Shown here: piece by piece, positions 52,741 to 61,840 of the stretch
Numbering within the stretch: the first letter of the stretch is position 1
Layout: every line of letters begins with the position of its first letter
Assembly: GCA_018267915.1 (NCBI GenBank)
Contig: JAFDXN010000012.1
Coordinates: 62,001 to 126,000 of the forward strand
DNA: 64,000 nucleotides
Direction: 5' to 3'
Origin: Bacteroidota bacterium
GTDB taxonomy: Bacteria; Bacteroidota; Bacteroidia; Chitinophagales; Chitinophagaceae
The notes under the pieces: generated by a model
What the model was told of the DNA's origin: nothing
The model's database searches: none
Seen by the model: only the letters and a program-made list of their open reading frames with translations
Made by a program: the position numbers and the translations under genes

Positions 52741-53747
52741 GCGGTTTCCGTCTTCATTTTAAGCTTTGCTCCCGGCAGGAACCATTCGGCCGCCAGCAGC
52801 ACAAAAGCAGCGGCGAGGAAATACTGAAAATAACTGGTGAAATCTGTGAACACTACTGACCCAAGGCTTTTTTGCTCCATGCCGGCCATCGCATCTACAA
52901 GCTTTTCTGCCGCATCATCCGTGTTGCGCAGCAGGGTATAAGTGCCATGCCCTGTTGCTGCCAGCGACTTCAATTCGTCTTCATTTAACTTGCTCACCAC
53001 CGGCGCTCCGTTCTCATCCAGTTTTACCGATTTAGTATCAGGGTCATATAACGTTGTTCCCTGTGGCGAACCAATTCCAATTGTATGTATCGTCACACCG
53101 GCTTCAGCAGCTTCCTTTGCTTTGGCCAGCGCCTGCTCGTCATGGTCTTCCCCGTCCGATATAATAACCAGCGACTTGTACTTGCGCTCTTTCTGTGAGA
53201 ACGATTGCATGGCCATATCGATAGCGTCGCCTATCACGGTTCCCTGCGTCGGTATCAGCCCGGTGTTCACATTGTTCAGCATCATCTTCAGCGCGCTGTA
53301 GTCTATGGTCAGCGGCACTTGTAGATAGGCGCGCCCGGCGAACACGATAAGCCCCGCCCTGTCGTTCTGCATCTTATCAGTCATGCGCATGATGAACTGC
53401 TTGGCTTTGGTCAGCCGGTCGGGCTCCACATCACGTGCCAGCATACTTTTGCTCAGGTCCAGAGCTATCATCACGTCGACACCTTTGCGCTGCACCTTTT
53501 CCGTTTTGTCGCCTGTTTGCAGGTTAGCCCAGCCAATGGCCAGCAACAGGAACGCCACGCAGAGCAAAATAAACTTCAACGTGATCCGGCCTGCTATCAC
53601 ACCCCTTATCTGTTCAGATACGAGATCGATATCGCCCAGCTTTTTGATCTTGCTTTTACGCCAGTAAATAAGCCATATGAACAACACCACGAAAACCGGT
53701 ATTGCTGCAAGGGCAAAGAGATGAGATATGTGCTGAAAGCGAAGCAT
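52737..53747 (-). CDS. batB: VWA-domain membrane protein, BatB/BatA-like
   Basis: 336 residues with two N-terminal membrane helices (~8-27 and ~55-75), a von Willebrand A domain with MIDAS DLSKSM (around 97-102) and DGEDHDE, and a C-terminal helix (~308-325). BatA and BatB share this layout. The Bat proteins are required for aerotolerance in Bacteroides and may form a membrane complex; precise function is not settled. A -7-like TAAATTTG (53768-53761) precedes the start by 13 bases. Confidence 0.88.
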   Translation of the reverse strand: MLRFQHISHLFALAAIPVFVVLFIWLIYWRKSKIKKLGDIDLVSEQIRGVIAGRITLKFILLCVAFLLLAIGWANLQTGDKTEKVQRKGVDVMIALDLSKSMLARDVEPDRLTKAKQFIMRMTDKMQNDRAGLIVFAGRAYLQVPLTIDYSALKMMLNNVNTGLIPTQGTVIGDAIDMAMQSFSQKERKYKSLVIISDGEDHDEQALAKAKEAAEAGVTIHTIGIGSPQGTTLYDPDTKSVKLDENGAPVVSKLNEDELKSLAATGHGTYTLLRNTDDAAEKLVDAMAGMEQKSLGSVVFTDFTSYFQYFLAAAFVLLAAEWFLPGAKLKMKTETA

Positions 53748-53920
53748 CTTAATGCAACCGCAAATTTAATTGCGGGGCAATTTATTTGTTTATCACCAAT
53801 AGTTTTTTTCTTTTTTTTAACAGGCAAATTAGCAAAGCTTTTAGCTTTAATATTTTCTCATATAATTAGCCATTTCAGAAAATCCATGCTATCTTAGTTC
53901 TCTTCAACATAACAGAGGAA

Positions 53921-54952
53921 ATGTCCAACCGCAGAAATTTTCTAAAGCTTTCCATGCTTGGCGCTGCCGCAACACTTACAGGAGAAAAAGTCTTAGCCAG
54001 ATCCGAAGAAGAGTACGACACAGTAACGGATAATCCCATCGTTATCTCAACGTGGAACTTTGGCCTTGATGCCAATAAGGCAGCATGGAAGGTATTGAAG
54101 AGCGGAGGCACCGCACTCGATGCCGTAGAGGCGGGCGTCAGGATACCCGAAGCAGATCCGCGCGTTAACAGCGTAGGCTACGGTGGCGCCCCCGATCGCG
54201 ACGGTCATGTGACGCTCGATGCCTGCATAATGGACCATAAATACCGCTGCGGTTCTGTAATGGCCATAGAGCATATCATGCATCCCATTTCCGTCGCACG
54301 ACTTGTGATGGAAAAGACACCGCATATTGTATTAGCCGGTGAGGGCGCATTACAGTTCGCGCTCGAGAACGGCTTTAAGAAAGAAAATATGCTGCACCCC
54401 GAGGCAGAAAAAGCCTGGAAGGAATGGTTGAAAAAGGCTGAATACAACCCGGTAATGAACGCCGAGAACAAGGGCTACCATAAAAAGAAAGACCCTATGC
54501 CCGGCAGCAAAACCAATCACGATACCATCGGTATGCTGGCTATGGATGCGCGCGGCAACCTGAGCGGCGCCTGCACTACAAGCGGCCTGGCTTATAAAAT
54601 GCGGGGCCGCGTAGGTGACTCACCCATCATCGGCGCAGGTCTTTACGTTGATAATGAGGTCGGCGCAGCTACTTCTACCGGCGTGGGCGAGGAGGTGATA
54701 CGCATCGCAGGCTCGCATCTCGTTGTGGAGCTCATGCGCCAGGGTTATAGTCCCGAAAAAGCCTGCAAAAAAGCTGTTGAACGCATCATAAAGTGCAACC
54801 CGGAAGTGGCTAAAAAAGCGCAGGTCTGTTTCCTGGCTATGAATAAGCATGGCGAACACGGCGGTTACGCACTACACCCCGGCTTCGTATACGCCCTAAG
54901 GGACAAGAATACAGAGGAAATGATGCAGCCTAAACACATTTACCAGGAATAA
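53921..54952 (+). CDS. Glycosylasparaginase (N4-(beta-N-acetylglucosaminyl)-L-asparaginase)
   Basis: Ntn-hydrolase that cleaves the bond between Asn and GlcNAc. It is made as a precursor and self-cleaves before Thr202 in NHDTIGML, the same HDTIGM sequence as in the Elizabethkingia enzyme. A twin-arginine-like signal (SNRRNFLKLSMLGAAATL) directs export. GVGEEVIR and the CTTSGLAYKMRGRVGDSPIIGAG segment (in part) form the substrate pocket. 343 residues. A role in using host-type or own N-glycans is inference. Two bases separate it from cutC. Confidence 0.94.
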   Translation: MSNRRNFLKLSMLGAAATLTGEKVLARSEEEYDTVTDNPIVISTWNFGLDANKAAWKVLKSGGTALDAVEAGVRIPEADPRVNSVGYGGAPDRDGHVTLDACIMDHKYRCGSVMAIEHIMHPISVARLVMEKTPHIVLAGEGALQFALENGFKKENMLHPEAEKAWKEWLKKAEYNPVMNAENKGYHKKKDPMPGSKTNHDTIGMLAMDARGNLSGACTTSGLAYKMRGRVGDSPIIGAGLYVDNEVGAATSTGVGEEVIRIAGSHLVVELMRQGYSPEKACKKAVERIIKCNPEVAKKAQVCFLAMNKHGEHGGYALHPGFVYALRDKNTEEMMQPKHIYQE

Positions 54953-54953
54953 C

Positions 54954-55634
54954 ATGCAGCCCTATTTGCTCGAAGTATGTGCTTACAATGCCGCCTCCTG
55001 CATCATAGCGGAGGAGGCGGGCGCTGATCGCATAGAGCTTTGTGCCGATGCCTCTGTAGGTGGTACCACCCCTTCCGTCGAAACCATAAAAGAGGTAAAG
55101 GAAAAAGTACGCATACCCGTCTACGCTATGGTGCGCCCGCGAGGAGGCGATTTCTTCTATAATGATGAGGAGATCGCAACCATCAAGCGCGATATAGCCA
55201 CTTGCTGGTCGCTGGGTTGTGAAGGGATAGCCACCGGCGCAGCCACAGCCGATGGTAGAATAGACACGGAGCTTTTAAAACGCATCGTCGACTGGGCCTA
55301 CCCCATGAGGGTCACCTGTCACCGGGTATTCGATCGTACGCCCGATCCATTCAGGGCCCTTGAAGATATCATCAGTTGCGGCTGCGAGCGCATCCTCACC
55401 TCCGGCCAGCAAAACACTGCTATAGAAGGCGAAGGCTTGATCGCTCAATTGGTCGAGGCGGCTGGCGGCCGTATCATCATTATGCCCGGCAGTGGTGTCC
55501 GTTCATCGAACATCAGCGAGCTTGTCTCAGCCACGAACGCACGCGAATTTCATAGCTCTGCACGCATAGCCGGCAGCGAAATGGCTGACGAACAAGATCT
55601 TCGCAATACGATTTCCATACTCAAAAGCCTTTAA
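54954..55634 (+). CDS. cutC: Copper homeostasis protein CutC family
   Basis: TIM-barrel protein of 226 residues with LEVCAYNAASCIIAEEAGADRIELC at the start, RPRGGDFFYNDEE (around 62-74), and RILTSGQQ. Although named for copper tolerance in E. coli, the biochemical role of the family is not certain. It starts two bases after the glycosylasparaginase stop, so the two form an operon; a sugar-related role would fit too. Confidence 0.93.
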   Translation: MQPYLLEVCAYNAASCIIAEEAGADRIELCADASVGGTTPSVETIKEVKEKVRIPVYAMVRPRGGDFFYNDEEIATIKRDIATCWSLGCEGIATGAATADGRIDTELLKRIVDWAYPMRVTCHRVFDRTPDPFRALEDIISCGCERILTSGQQNTAIEGEGLIAQLVEAAGGRIIIMPGSGVRSSNISELVSATNAREFHSSARIAGSEMADEQDLRNTISILKSL

Positions 55635-55641
55635 AACGACC

Positions 55642-55664
55642 GTCCCGCCACATGGGCGGGACAG
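55642..55664. terminator. Hairpin between cutC and the T9SS-protein gene
   Basis: GTCCCGCC (55642-55649) and GGCGGGAC (55655-55662), an 8-bp GC-rich stem with a 5-base loop, 8 bases after the cutC stop. No U-run follows, so termination may be inefficient. Confidence 0.5.
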
Positions 55665-55701
55665 CGTATTCCATTCGAAGTGGTATATATAGAGGCAGGC
55701 T

Positions 55702-56973
55702 TTACTTAGTTACCTTGAATATTGCATTACCTACTGTAGTATTCAGGTTCAGCATGTACACACCCTTGGTTAAAGAAGCAACAGGAACCGTTACGGTCTC
55801 CCCTTCAGCAAATTGCTGAGTGAAGATTACAGAGCCGTTCATTGCGGTAAGTGTTACAGTCTTTGCACCACCAATATTTGCGATACCGGTTACACTGATC
55901 TTATCCGAAGCAGGGTTAGGGAACACGCTTGCATTTTGCAATGCCGCAGGCATATTAGCAATCGCTGTTGCCGTGATATAGTGGCCTTCAAATAGATGGC
56001 TGTGCTCCTGAAACTCGATATTAGCCACAGATGGGTGTGTATTGTCCAGTGTCACCAGCAGCGCAGGGTTACTCTTACCCATTACGTCGCCAAACAGTTT
56101 ATATGTGCCAAGAGGCAGATTGCTGAAACTGAAGTGCCCGGACGCATCAGAATAAGTATAGGCAACGGCCTGGTTGCTGGCCGTAGTCAATATTAATATT
56201 CTGTGATTCAGCGGGTCGCCCACAGCTGTAGATTTATTAGCTCCCTGCGCCACATTGCCGGCTATGAAGCCTGGACCGCCGGGGTTCACACCCGCTATCA
56301 GCTGTATGTTCACTGCTGTCACCGGCAGCGGATTAGGCAGGGCGCTTGCACCATACCACACCAGTGATGAAGTGTAATAAGTAGGCAGATAGTTCGCGTA
56401 GTTGGCATTGGCGGGGAGCAAAGCGGCTTTCACCATCAGTTGCGGGGCATAAAAGTTAGGAATACTAAAGCTGTAATAGCCCACACTGTCCGTAACGGTA
56501 CTATCGATCGCAACCAAAGTCGTGTCCGAAGTAAGCGAATCCACCTGCATTTCGATAAGATATACTTCAGCATCGGCCTCACCTGTTGTCGGGTTGCCGG
56601 CGGTGATGGTTCCATGTATATCTGTGGCGGCTGCCTGCGCGGCGCATATCGTAAAGTTGTGAGTAATTGCAGGTACAGCGTACATCACGGTATCATCTAT
56701 AAGGCTGTTATTACAGTCAAACAGCTGGATATGCACTGTTGTGCCGATCGCTGGTGCGCCTGTCGCAAACGACACCGTATAGTTGCCATTGGTATCTGTG
56801 TAGTCTTGCCCCCAGTAGATCTGCTGGTTCGGGAAGGAGTCTGTCGACACGTAAACAAGTTTGCTGGCTACAGGTTGGCTGTTAACGTCCTGAACATTGC
56901 CGCTTACGGTCCATTGGCCGAATGCAGCAGAGCACAGTAACATCAAGACAGCAAAAAAGGAAATTTTTCTCAT
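55702..56973 (-). CDS. T9SS type A sorting-domain protein with carboxypeptidase-like Ig folds
   Basis: 423 residues: signal peptide (1-19, ending AFGQ), then three Ig-like/CnaB-type repeats (WTVSGNVQDVNSQPV..., DIHGTITAGNPTTGEAD..., VAYTYSDASGHFSFSNLPLGTYKLFG). The C-terminal sorting domain starts near 345 (SVFPNPASDKISV...) and ends GVYMLNLNTTVGNAIFKVTK. The sorting domain marks it for type IX secretion and surface attachment. Ligand or partner unknown. Confidence 0.9.
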   Translation of the reverse strand: MRKISFFAVLMLLCSAAFGQWTVSGNVQDVNSQPVASKLVYVSTDSFPNQQIYWGQDYTDTNGNYTVSFATGAPAIGTTVHIQLFDCNNSLIDDTVMYAVPAITHNFTICAAQAAATDIHGTITAGNPTTGEADAEVYLIEMQVDSLTSDTTLVAIDSTVTDSVGYYSFSIPNFYAPQLMVKAALLPANANYANYLPTYYTSSLVWYGASALPNPLPVTAVNIQLIAGVNPGGPGFIAGNVAQGANKSTAVGDPLNHRILILTTASNQAVAYTYSDASGHFSFSNLPLGTYKLFGDVMGKSNPALLVTLDNTHPSVANIEFQEHSHLFEGHYITATAIANMPAALQNASVFPNPASDKISVTGIANIGGAKTVTLTAMNGSVIFTQQFAEGETVTVPVASLTKGVYMLNLNTTVGNAIFKVTK

Positions 56974-57070
56974 AATTGTTTTTCGCTTTAATAAGCGTTT
57001 GGTTTTAAACTTTTGTTGTTTTTATTGACGGCAACAGATCCTTTTCTGTTAGTGCCCTTAATGAATATTT

Positions 57071-59437
57071 TTACTTCTTTTTCTTATTGCCTTGCAAAAA
57101 TTTATATCCTGCACTGATGCGCACGTAGGGCTGCGTGTACACACCCCGTACTTTGTCATTTGGTATATAGTTCATATTGCTCAGGTTTTGCAGCAGCGAT
57201 ACGTCTATCAGGTACCTGTCCTTAATGGTGTAGTTGACGCCCAGCATATACCCGAAGGTCAGTTTCGACGAAGTAACATTATCATATCCTTTGGTGCTGT
57301 ACAACGCGTAAGCGACGCCTGGATATTGATACAGACTATTTGCATCAGGCATAGCAGGCTCAGGCGCCAGCGTTGAATACTCTTGCCTTACAACAGCATC
57401 GCGCGTATAAGAGTTGACAGTTCTGTCTTCCTGTATCTGCACAATAGATGTATAGTCCAATAGGAACCCTCCAAACACCTGCAGGTTCGGTGTAGCTTTA
57501 AAGTTCAGCAGCAATGGCACTTCCAGCTCCGTATATGCCTTCGTGGCAATATGGTGCCTAACCACGATAGAATCATGGGCCTCTTCATAGTAAAGTGTGC
57601 GGCTTTTCGTAAGCGTCTGTGCAAAGATCGAATCGACTTCATTCACCAGCCTCGGCTGATTGGTCACATTATAATACACATCTGTACTGCCAAGGTTGCT
57701 GGTGTGGTTCATCCTTGCCCACTTGAAAGTTGGTTGTATAGATAAACCGAATCTTCCTTTGGTGTACTCAATATATGGAGATATGACATACTTGTTCGCC
57801 GCAAAATGCTGGAAACCGATTTCATATCCCGCTTTTATTCCACTTTCGATCAGCAAGGGTTTGGCCATCCTCCTTTCAGTGTTAGATGCAACAGTATTAT
57901 TATGGTTATCTGCTAAGCCGGTGCGCTCGCCCGGTTGTTTTGCATTCCAGTTCGCAGCAGCCGCTGCATTGTATCTGTCCGACGCGATGTTGGTCTCATC
58001 CAGATGCGTAGCGCCGCTCGCTGCACCACCATTCGTGTTTGCATTAGAGGCAGTCGCATTAATATTTGCAGCGTTGCTTGTGGCATTGGCGTTCGCATGG
58101 TTTCCGCTGCCTGCAGCACTTGCAGTTGCCTGGCTGGTGCCGCCTGTGTTGGCATTATTGCTGGCAGCCCCGTTTGCCAGTACACCCTTATTATCCACAC
58201 TGCCGATATTTGCACTGGCAACATTGTTATTGCCATCAGGTATCCTGAAAGGACTGCTTTTTTTCGCCTGGCTGCCTGCAGTTTCCTGGCTCTTCGCTTC
58301 GCTGGTGGCAATATCTGCATTTCCAACCTTGACATGACTGCCATCCTGTGCCTGGCTTGCCGTTTTCTGCTCGCCCTTCACGGTTTTCATGTCGTTCTGT
58401 GTGTACTCCACTTTAGTGGTCTTTCCTGGGTAGGCGGCAATATTGCCCTTCTTTAGCCTGCTGCTCAGCAGTGGCCCATGGGCAGTGTTCCCCTTATTGT
58501 GGGTTATAGGGGCTGGCTTATTAGCTACGTTGTTCGGATTATTGCTTTTGTGGCTGCCGCGACCTGAACCTGCCTGCGCCACATTGCTGTTATAATTATT
58601 AGCAGCGCTTTTTACACCATCTGCTTTAGCTGCTTGTCGTCTATTATGAGAAACGCCTATACCACTTGCTGCAATTTGTTGTTGGGCATTGTTATGGTGT
58701 TCACCAGCGGGCGCTGCACTAGCGTTGGTGTTCGCACTAAGTTGGCTATTATTATTATTTGTAGCCATGCCTGCGCCGGCACTTTGCGTCCTTGTATTGG
58801 TATTTACAGTCGCATTGGCAGCAATATCCGTATGCTGCCCGTTCGCGTTAGTCGGACTGTTTGTATTGTTCTTGTACAGGTTTGCCGGCTGCGTTGCTTT
58901 GTTGCCGCCGCCATTTGCCTGCTTATTTCCGCTTGCATCCTTTGTCTGTCCGTTTGAAGCAATCGCATTATTACCATTCACACTCGCGCTACCGCCCGCC
59001 GCATTTTGACCATTCAGCGATGCCTGTTCTGATGACTGGTCATTATTTGCTTGCGCCTGGGTATTGCTTGCATCCATTGTGCCTTGATGATCGGCATTTG
59101 TATTTCTATTGTCATGGGTCAGGTTGTTAACGGCTACAGCATTGCCGCTCGCAACTTGTTCTGCATCAGGCTGTCCGCTATTCACAGCCATCTGCTTTTC
59201 AGTATTAAGTTTCAGGTCTTGCGTATTCATCACCTTGCGTCCCACGAATACCATCAGTATCACCACGCCGATAATGATCCCGTATCTCAACCATTTATAG
59301 TAGGATACTACGCTGCCGGGAGTAGCTGTGCTGTCCAGCTTTTGCTCCAGGTTTTTCCAGGCTGCAGGTGGCGGGGCCTCGCTATGGCCCGCCATCTGCT
59401 CGCGGAAAAAGTCATCAATATGTTTCTGTTCAGGCAT
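57071..59437 (-). CDS. Membrane protein with Asn/Ala-rich linker and C-terminal outer-membrane-barrel-like domain, linked to ECF sigma
   Basis: 788 residues in three parts. Residues 1-48 are cytoplasmic (MPEQKHIDDFFREQMAGHSEAPPPAAWKNLEQKL), a pattern shared by proteins encoded next to Bacteroidota sigma factors. A single membrane helix lies at ~50-66. A ~460-residue stretch of Asn, Ala, Gly, Ser and Gln follows (~75-535). The last ~250 residues (SGIKAGYEIGFQHFAANKYVISPYIEYTKGRFGLSIQPTFKW, in part) look like a PorT-type outer-membrane beta-barrel. It begins four bases after the sigma gene and would reach both membranes. Anti-sigma function is inference. Confidence 0.72.
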   Translation of the reverse strand: MPEQKHIDDFFREQMAGHSEAPPPAAWKNLEQKLDSTATPGSVVSYYKWLRYGIIIGVVILMVFVGRKVMNTQDLKLNTEKQMAVNSGQPDAEQVASGNAVAVNNLTHDNRNTNADHQGTMDASNTQAQANNDQSSEQASLNGQNAAGGSASVNGNNAIASNGQTKDASGNKQANGGGNKATQPANLYKNNTNSPTNANGQHTDIAANATVNTNTRTQSAGAGMATNNNNSQLSANTNASAAPAGEHHNNAQQQIAASGIGVSHNRRQAAKADGVKSAANNYNSNVAQAGSGRGSHKSNNPNNVANKPAPITHNKGNTAHGPLLSSRLKKGNIAAYPGKTTKVEYTQNDMKTVKGEQKTASQAQDGSHVKVGNADIATSEAKSQETAGSQAKKSSPFRIPDGNNNVASANIGSVDNKGVLANGAASNNANTGGTSQATASAAGSGNHANANATSNAANINATASNANTNGGAASGATHLDETNIASDRYNAAAAANWNAKQPGERTGLADNHNNTVASNTERRMAKPLLIESGIKAGYEIGFQHFAANKYVISPYIEYTKGRFGLSIQPTFKWARMNHTSNLGSTDVYYNVTNQPRLVNEVDSIFAQTLTKSRTLYYEEAHDSIVVRHHIATKAYTELEVPLLLNFKATPNLQVFGGFLLDYTSIVQIQEDRTVNSYTRDAVVRQEYSTLAPEPAMPDANSLYQYPGVAYALYSTKGYDNVTSSKLTFGYMLGVNYTIKDRYLIDVSLLQNLSNMNYIPNDKVRGVYTQPYVRISAGYKFLQGNKKKK

Positions 59438-59441
59438 CTTA

Positions 59442-60026
59442 TTATTTCGTTAATAAGGTTATTTTTTCTTTCAGGTTTTTCCTTGCCATATTCAGGTACC
59501 ACCTGCTATTATTTTCAGTTATGTTTAGCAATGTTCCGATCTCTTTATGCGGCAGGCTCTCGAACACATGCAGGTTGAAAACCGCTTTCTGCATCTCGGG
59601 CAAACCATGTATCAGTTCCACAAGCTCTTTATAAGCCATCCCTTGCACCGCACCGCTGTCTATATAAGCATTATGGTCCTGCAGTTCACTGCTCACCACT
59701 TGCTTGTCCTTTGCGTATTTCCTGATGTGGTCAGTCACAGTATTGATCGTGATCCTCCGCATCCATCCCTCTATCGACCCTTCAAACGAATACTGCTCGA
59801 GCTTCGTAAATATTTTTAAGAACACATCGTTTAGTATCTCGCATGCGGAATGCTCATTGTATTCATAGCGCCGGATGATCGCATAGATCAGCGGCGAATA
59901 CTTGTCATAGAACTTCTTTTGAGCAATACGGCTTTGGGCAATACACTCCTTCACCAGTGTAGTGAGATCTGCCCACTCCCCTGCTTCCCGGTAGGTATTA
60001 CCCGCGATATTATACTGCTCTGTCAA
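59442..60026 (-). CDS. RNA polymerase ECF-type sigma factor
   Basis: 194 residues with sigma-70 region 2 (FYDKYSPLIYAIIRRYEYNEHSACEILNDVFLKIF, in part, ~40-75), the WMRRITINTVTDHIRK segment of region 2.4, and region 4 (LPEMQKAVFNLHVFESLPHKEIGTLLNITENNSRWYLNMARKNLK, in part). The stop lies four bases before the membrane protein gene, and the pair is likely co-regulated. The target regulon cannot be read here. Confidence 0.93.
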   Translation of the reverse strand: MTEQYNIAGNTYREAGEWADLTTLVKECIAQSRIAQKKFYDKYSPLIYAIIRRYEYNEHSACEILNDVFLKIFTKLEQYSFEGSIEGWMRRITINTVTDHIRKYAKDKQVVSSELQDHNAYIDSGAVQGMAYKELVELIHGLPEMQKAVFNLHVFESLPHKEIGTLLNITENNSRWYLNMARKNLKEKITLLTK

Positions 60027-60162
60027 AATACGTATTGTATTAATAAATCATAACTTAGGGCACTGGTCCATTGCCATAGACGTACATTATTACCCCTCCG
60101 TTAGAGAAGAAATCAATTTACGAATGTTTAATGTAATCGCATCTAAAAACTGGGTTTCCAGC

Positions 60163-60170
60163 TATATTTG
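60163..60170 (+). promoter_or_regulatory. -7 element directly before the multipass membrane protein gene
   Basis: TATATTTG fits TAnnTTTG exactly and ends five bases before the start ATG at 60176. If used, transcription would begin at about the start codon, a leaderless mRNA. No TTTG stands at -33. Confidence 0.35.
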
Positions 60171-60175
60171 TATCA

Positions 60176-61840
60176 ATGAATCAAAATCCTAAACTGAAGC
60201 CCTGGCTGATATTTCTGGTATTATGGGCGCTCCTGTTCGTCCTGTACCTCCCCGCGGTCAAGGCTGGTTTCGTTATGGATTTCACAGGCTGGCTCAACCA
60301 GGTAAAAAACTATAGTTTTCAAGAGTATATAAATAGAGACAACTTTCACGTGAAAAGCATGTATCAGCTTTGGCAGCTATTCGTATATGTTTTTTATCAT
60401 ATTTTCGGTACTAACTTCTGGGCCTGGCATTTGCTCTTTGTTACTTCGCAGGCGCTTGTAAGCTACCTGCTCTACGCATTCTTTCTTAGATTGTTTATAG
60501 ATTCCGGCGTCGCCGGCGCATCAACTATTGCCTTGTCCGGTACCATTCTCTACTCCATCTGTCCCCACATTTCCGAGGTTGTAGTATGGGAGCCAACCTA
60601 CCATTATCTGCAGGCCATGGCTTTACTGCTCCTTATCCTTATCTGCATCCGCAACTATTTCAAAACGGCGGCGAGCAAACACATCTGGCTGGCTCTTTTA
60701 TGCTTCACCTTGTCACTTTTTTCGCTCGAATACTTTTATATTACCCCTTTATTTGTGCTTTGCCTGGCTTTATATTACCGCAATACGCCAGGCTACGACA
60801 AAAAATTATTTACACGCATAGGCATTCGCTTTATTGTTCCTTCCATCGCATTGGTCGTTGGTCGCACCCTGCTGTTTAAGCTGCTGTACAACGAATGGAT
60901 ATCACGCGTTGGCTCCGGCACCTTGTTCCAGTCTTTCAGCGACTATATCGTAAAACCGCCTCGCTATGTATTTCATATCATTTTCCTCGGCAGGTTTTTC
61001 CCGCATGAGGTCAGGCAAAAAGTATACAGCTTCTGCAGTTCGCCTATCGGGCTGCTGATATTCTACGGCTTGTTTGTCGCTCTTTGTCTTTTCATACTCG
61101 TCCGTTACAAGTCCTTCAGAAATAAAGGCAAAGCTGCTGTGCTGATATTCCTCTTCACCATCCTGGCCATGCTCATTGTGTTGCCTATGTGGTTCCCCGA
61201 GCTCCAGTTGGTAACAATGGACAGGTATACATACATGCTTTGCGCATTCATATACATGCTCATTGCTTTGTTAGCCAGCTATATTGCGAAACGATCCGTC
61301 GCTGTGGCGGTCGTGGCTTTGATCGGACTGGTCAATCTTCGCTACACGATCCAGGTCAACCGCTATTGGATGAAATCCGCGAGGATCAACAACCATCTGC
61401 TCGATACCTATGCCATCGCCGACGACAAGATCACCCTCCTGCTCGATCAACCCGAAAACATGCATGGCGTCCCAATGATACAGGCAACAACCGGCGGAGA
61501 GTTCAAGCTGATGTACAACCTTTTGCGCAACGGTCATATCAATGGCGAAGTGCTGGATATTGTGTCGATGAACATGGAGACGCCTGCCGATGGGGTATTT
61601 GCTACGGTACTAAACGACAGCACCATAAAGATCACAGCCAACCAATGGGGCACCTGGTGGTGGTTCGATGGTTTCGGAGCGGGCGACCGCGAAAACGAAT
61701 ATTTCAAGCTGCACGCCCCCGATGCACACTGGTATGAACTGACACTCAAAAAAGATCCTTCAAAATACCGGCTCCTGTACCAGGTTGGCGGCGATTGGAA
61801 AACGGTCGACTGGAGTAAAAAGAACGAAGACCAGCATTAG
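60176..61840 (+). CDS. Multipass membrane protein, GT-C-like, unknown function
   Basis: 554 residues with about ten to eleven membrane helices (residues ~10 to ~400), then a ~150-residue soluble C-terminal domain (DDKITLLLDQPENMHGVPMIQ..., rich in Trp and Asp). The helix-1 end followed by a short acidic loop (AGFVMDFTGWLNQ) and periplasmic loops with HFH and SFS-type sequences recall GT-C glycosyltransferases. No firm family match is recognised. It is divergent from the sigma gene and overlaps the convergent ferredoxin-reductase gene by four bases. Confidence 0.75.
   Translation: MNQNPKLKPWLIFLVLWALLFVLYLPAVKAGFVMDFTGWLNQVKNYSFQEYINRDNFHVKSMYQLWQLFVYVFYHIFGTNFWAWHLLFVTSQALVSYLLYAFFLRLFIDSGVAGASTIALSGTILYSICPHISEVVVWEPTYHYLQAMALLLLILICIRNYFKTAASKHIWLALLCFTLSLFSLEYFYITPLFVLCLALYYRNTPGYDKKLFTRIGIRFIVPSIALVVGRTLLFKLLYNEWISRVGSGTLFQSFSDYIVKPPRYVFHIIFLGRFFPHEVRQKVYSFCSSPIGLLIFYGLFVALCLFILVRYKSFRNKGKAAVLIFLFTILAMLIVLPMWFPELQLVTMDRYTYMLCAFIYMLIALLASYIAKRSVAVAVVALIGLVNLRYTIQVNRYWMKSARINNHLLDTYAIADDKITLLLDQPENMHGVPMIQATTGGEFKLMYNLLRNGHINGEVLDIVSMNMETPADGVFATVLNDSTIKITANQWGTWWWFDGFGAGDRENEYFKLHAPDAHWYELTLKKDPSKYRLLYQVGGDWKTVDWSKKNEDQH

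Noticed and set aside
57551..59578. Many long plus-strand frames opposite the 788-residue protein
   Set aside because: The Asn/Ala/Gly-rich codons of the real gene read as Val/Ala/Cys/Leu-rich open frames on the other strand, a known composition effect.
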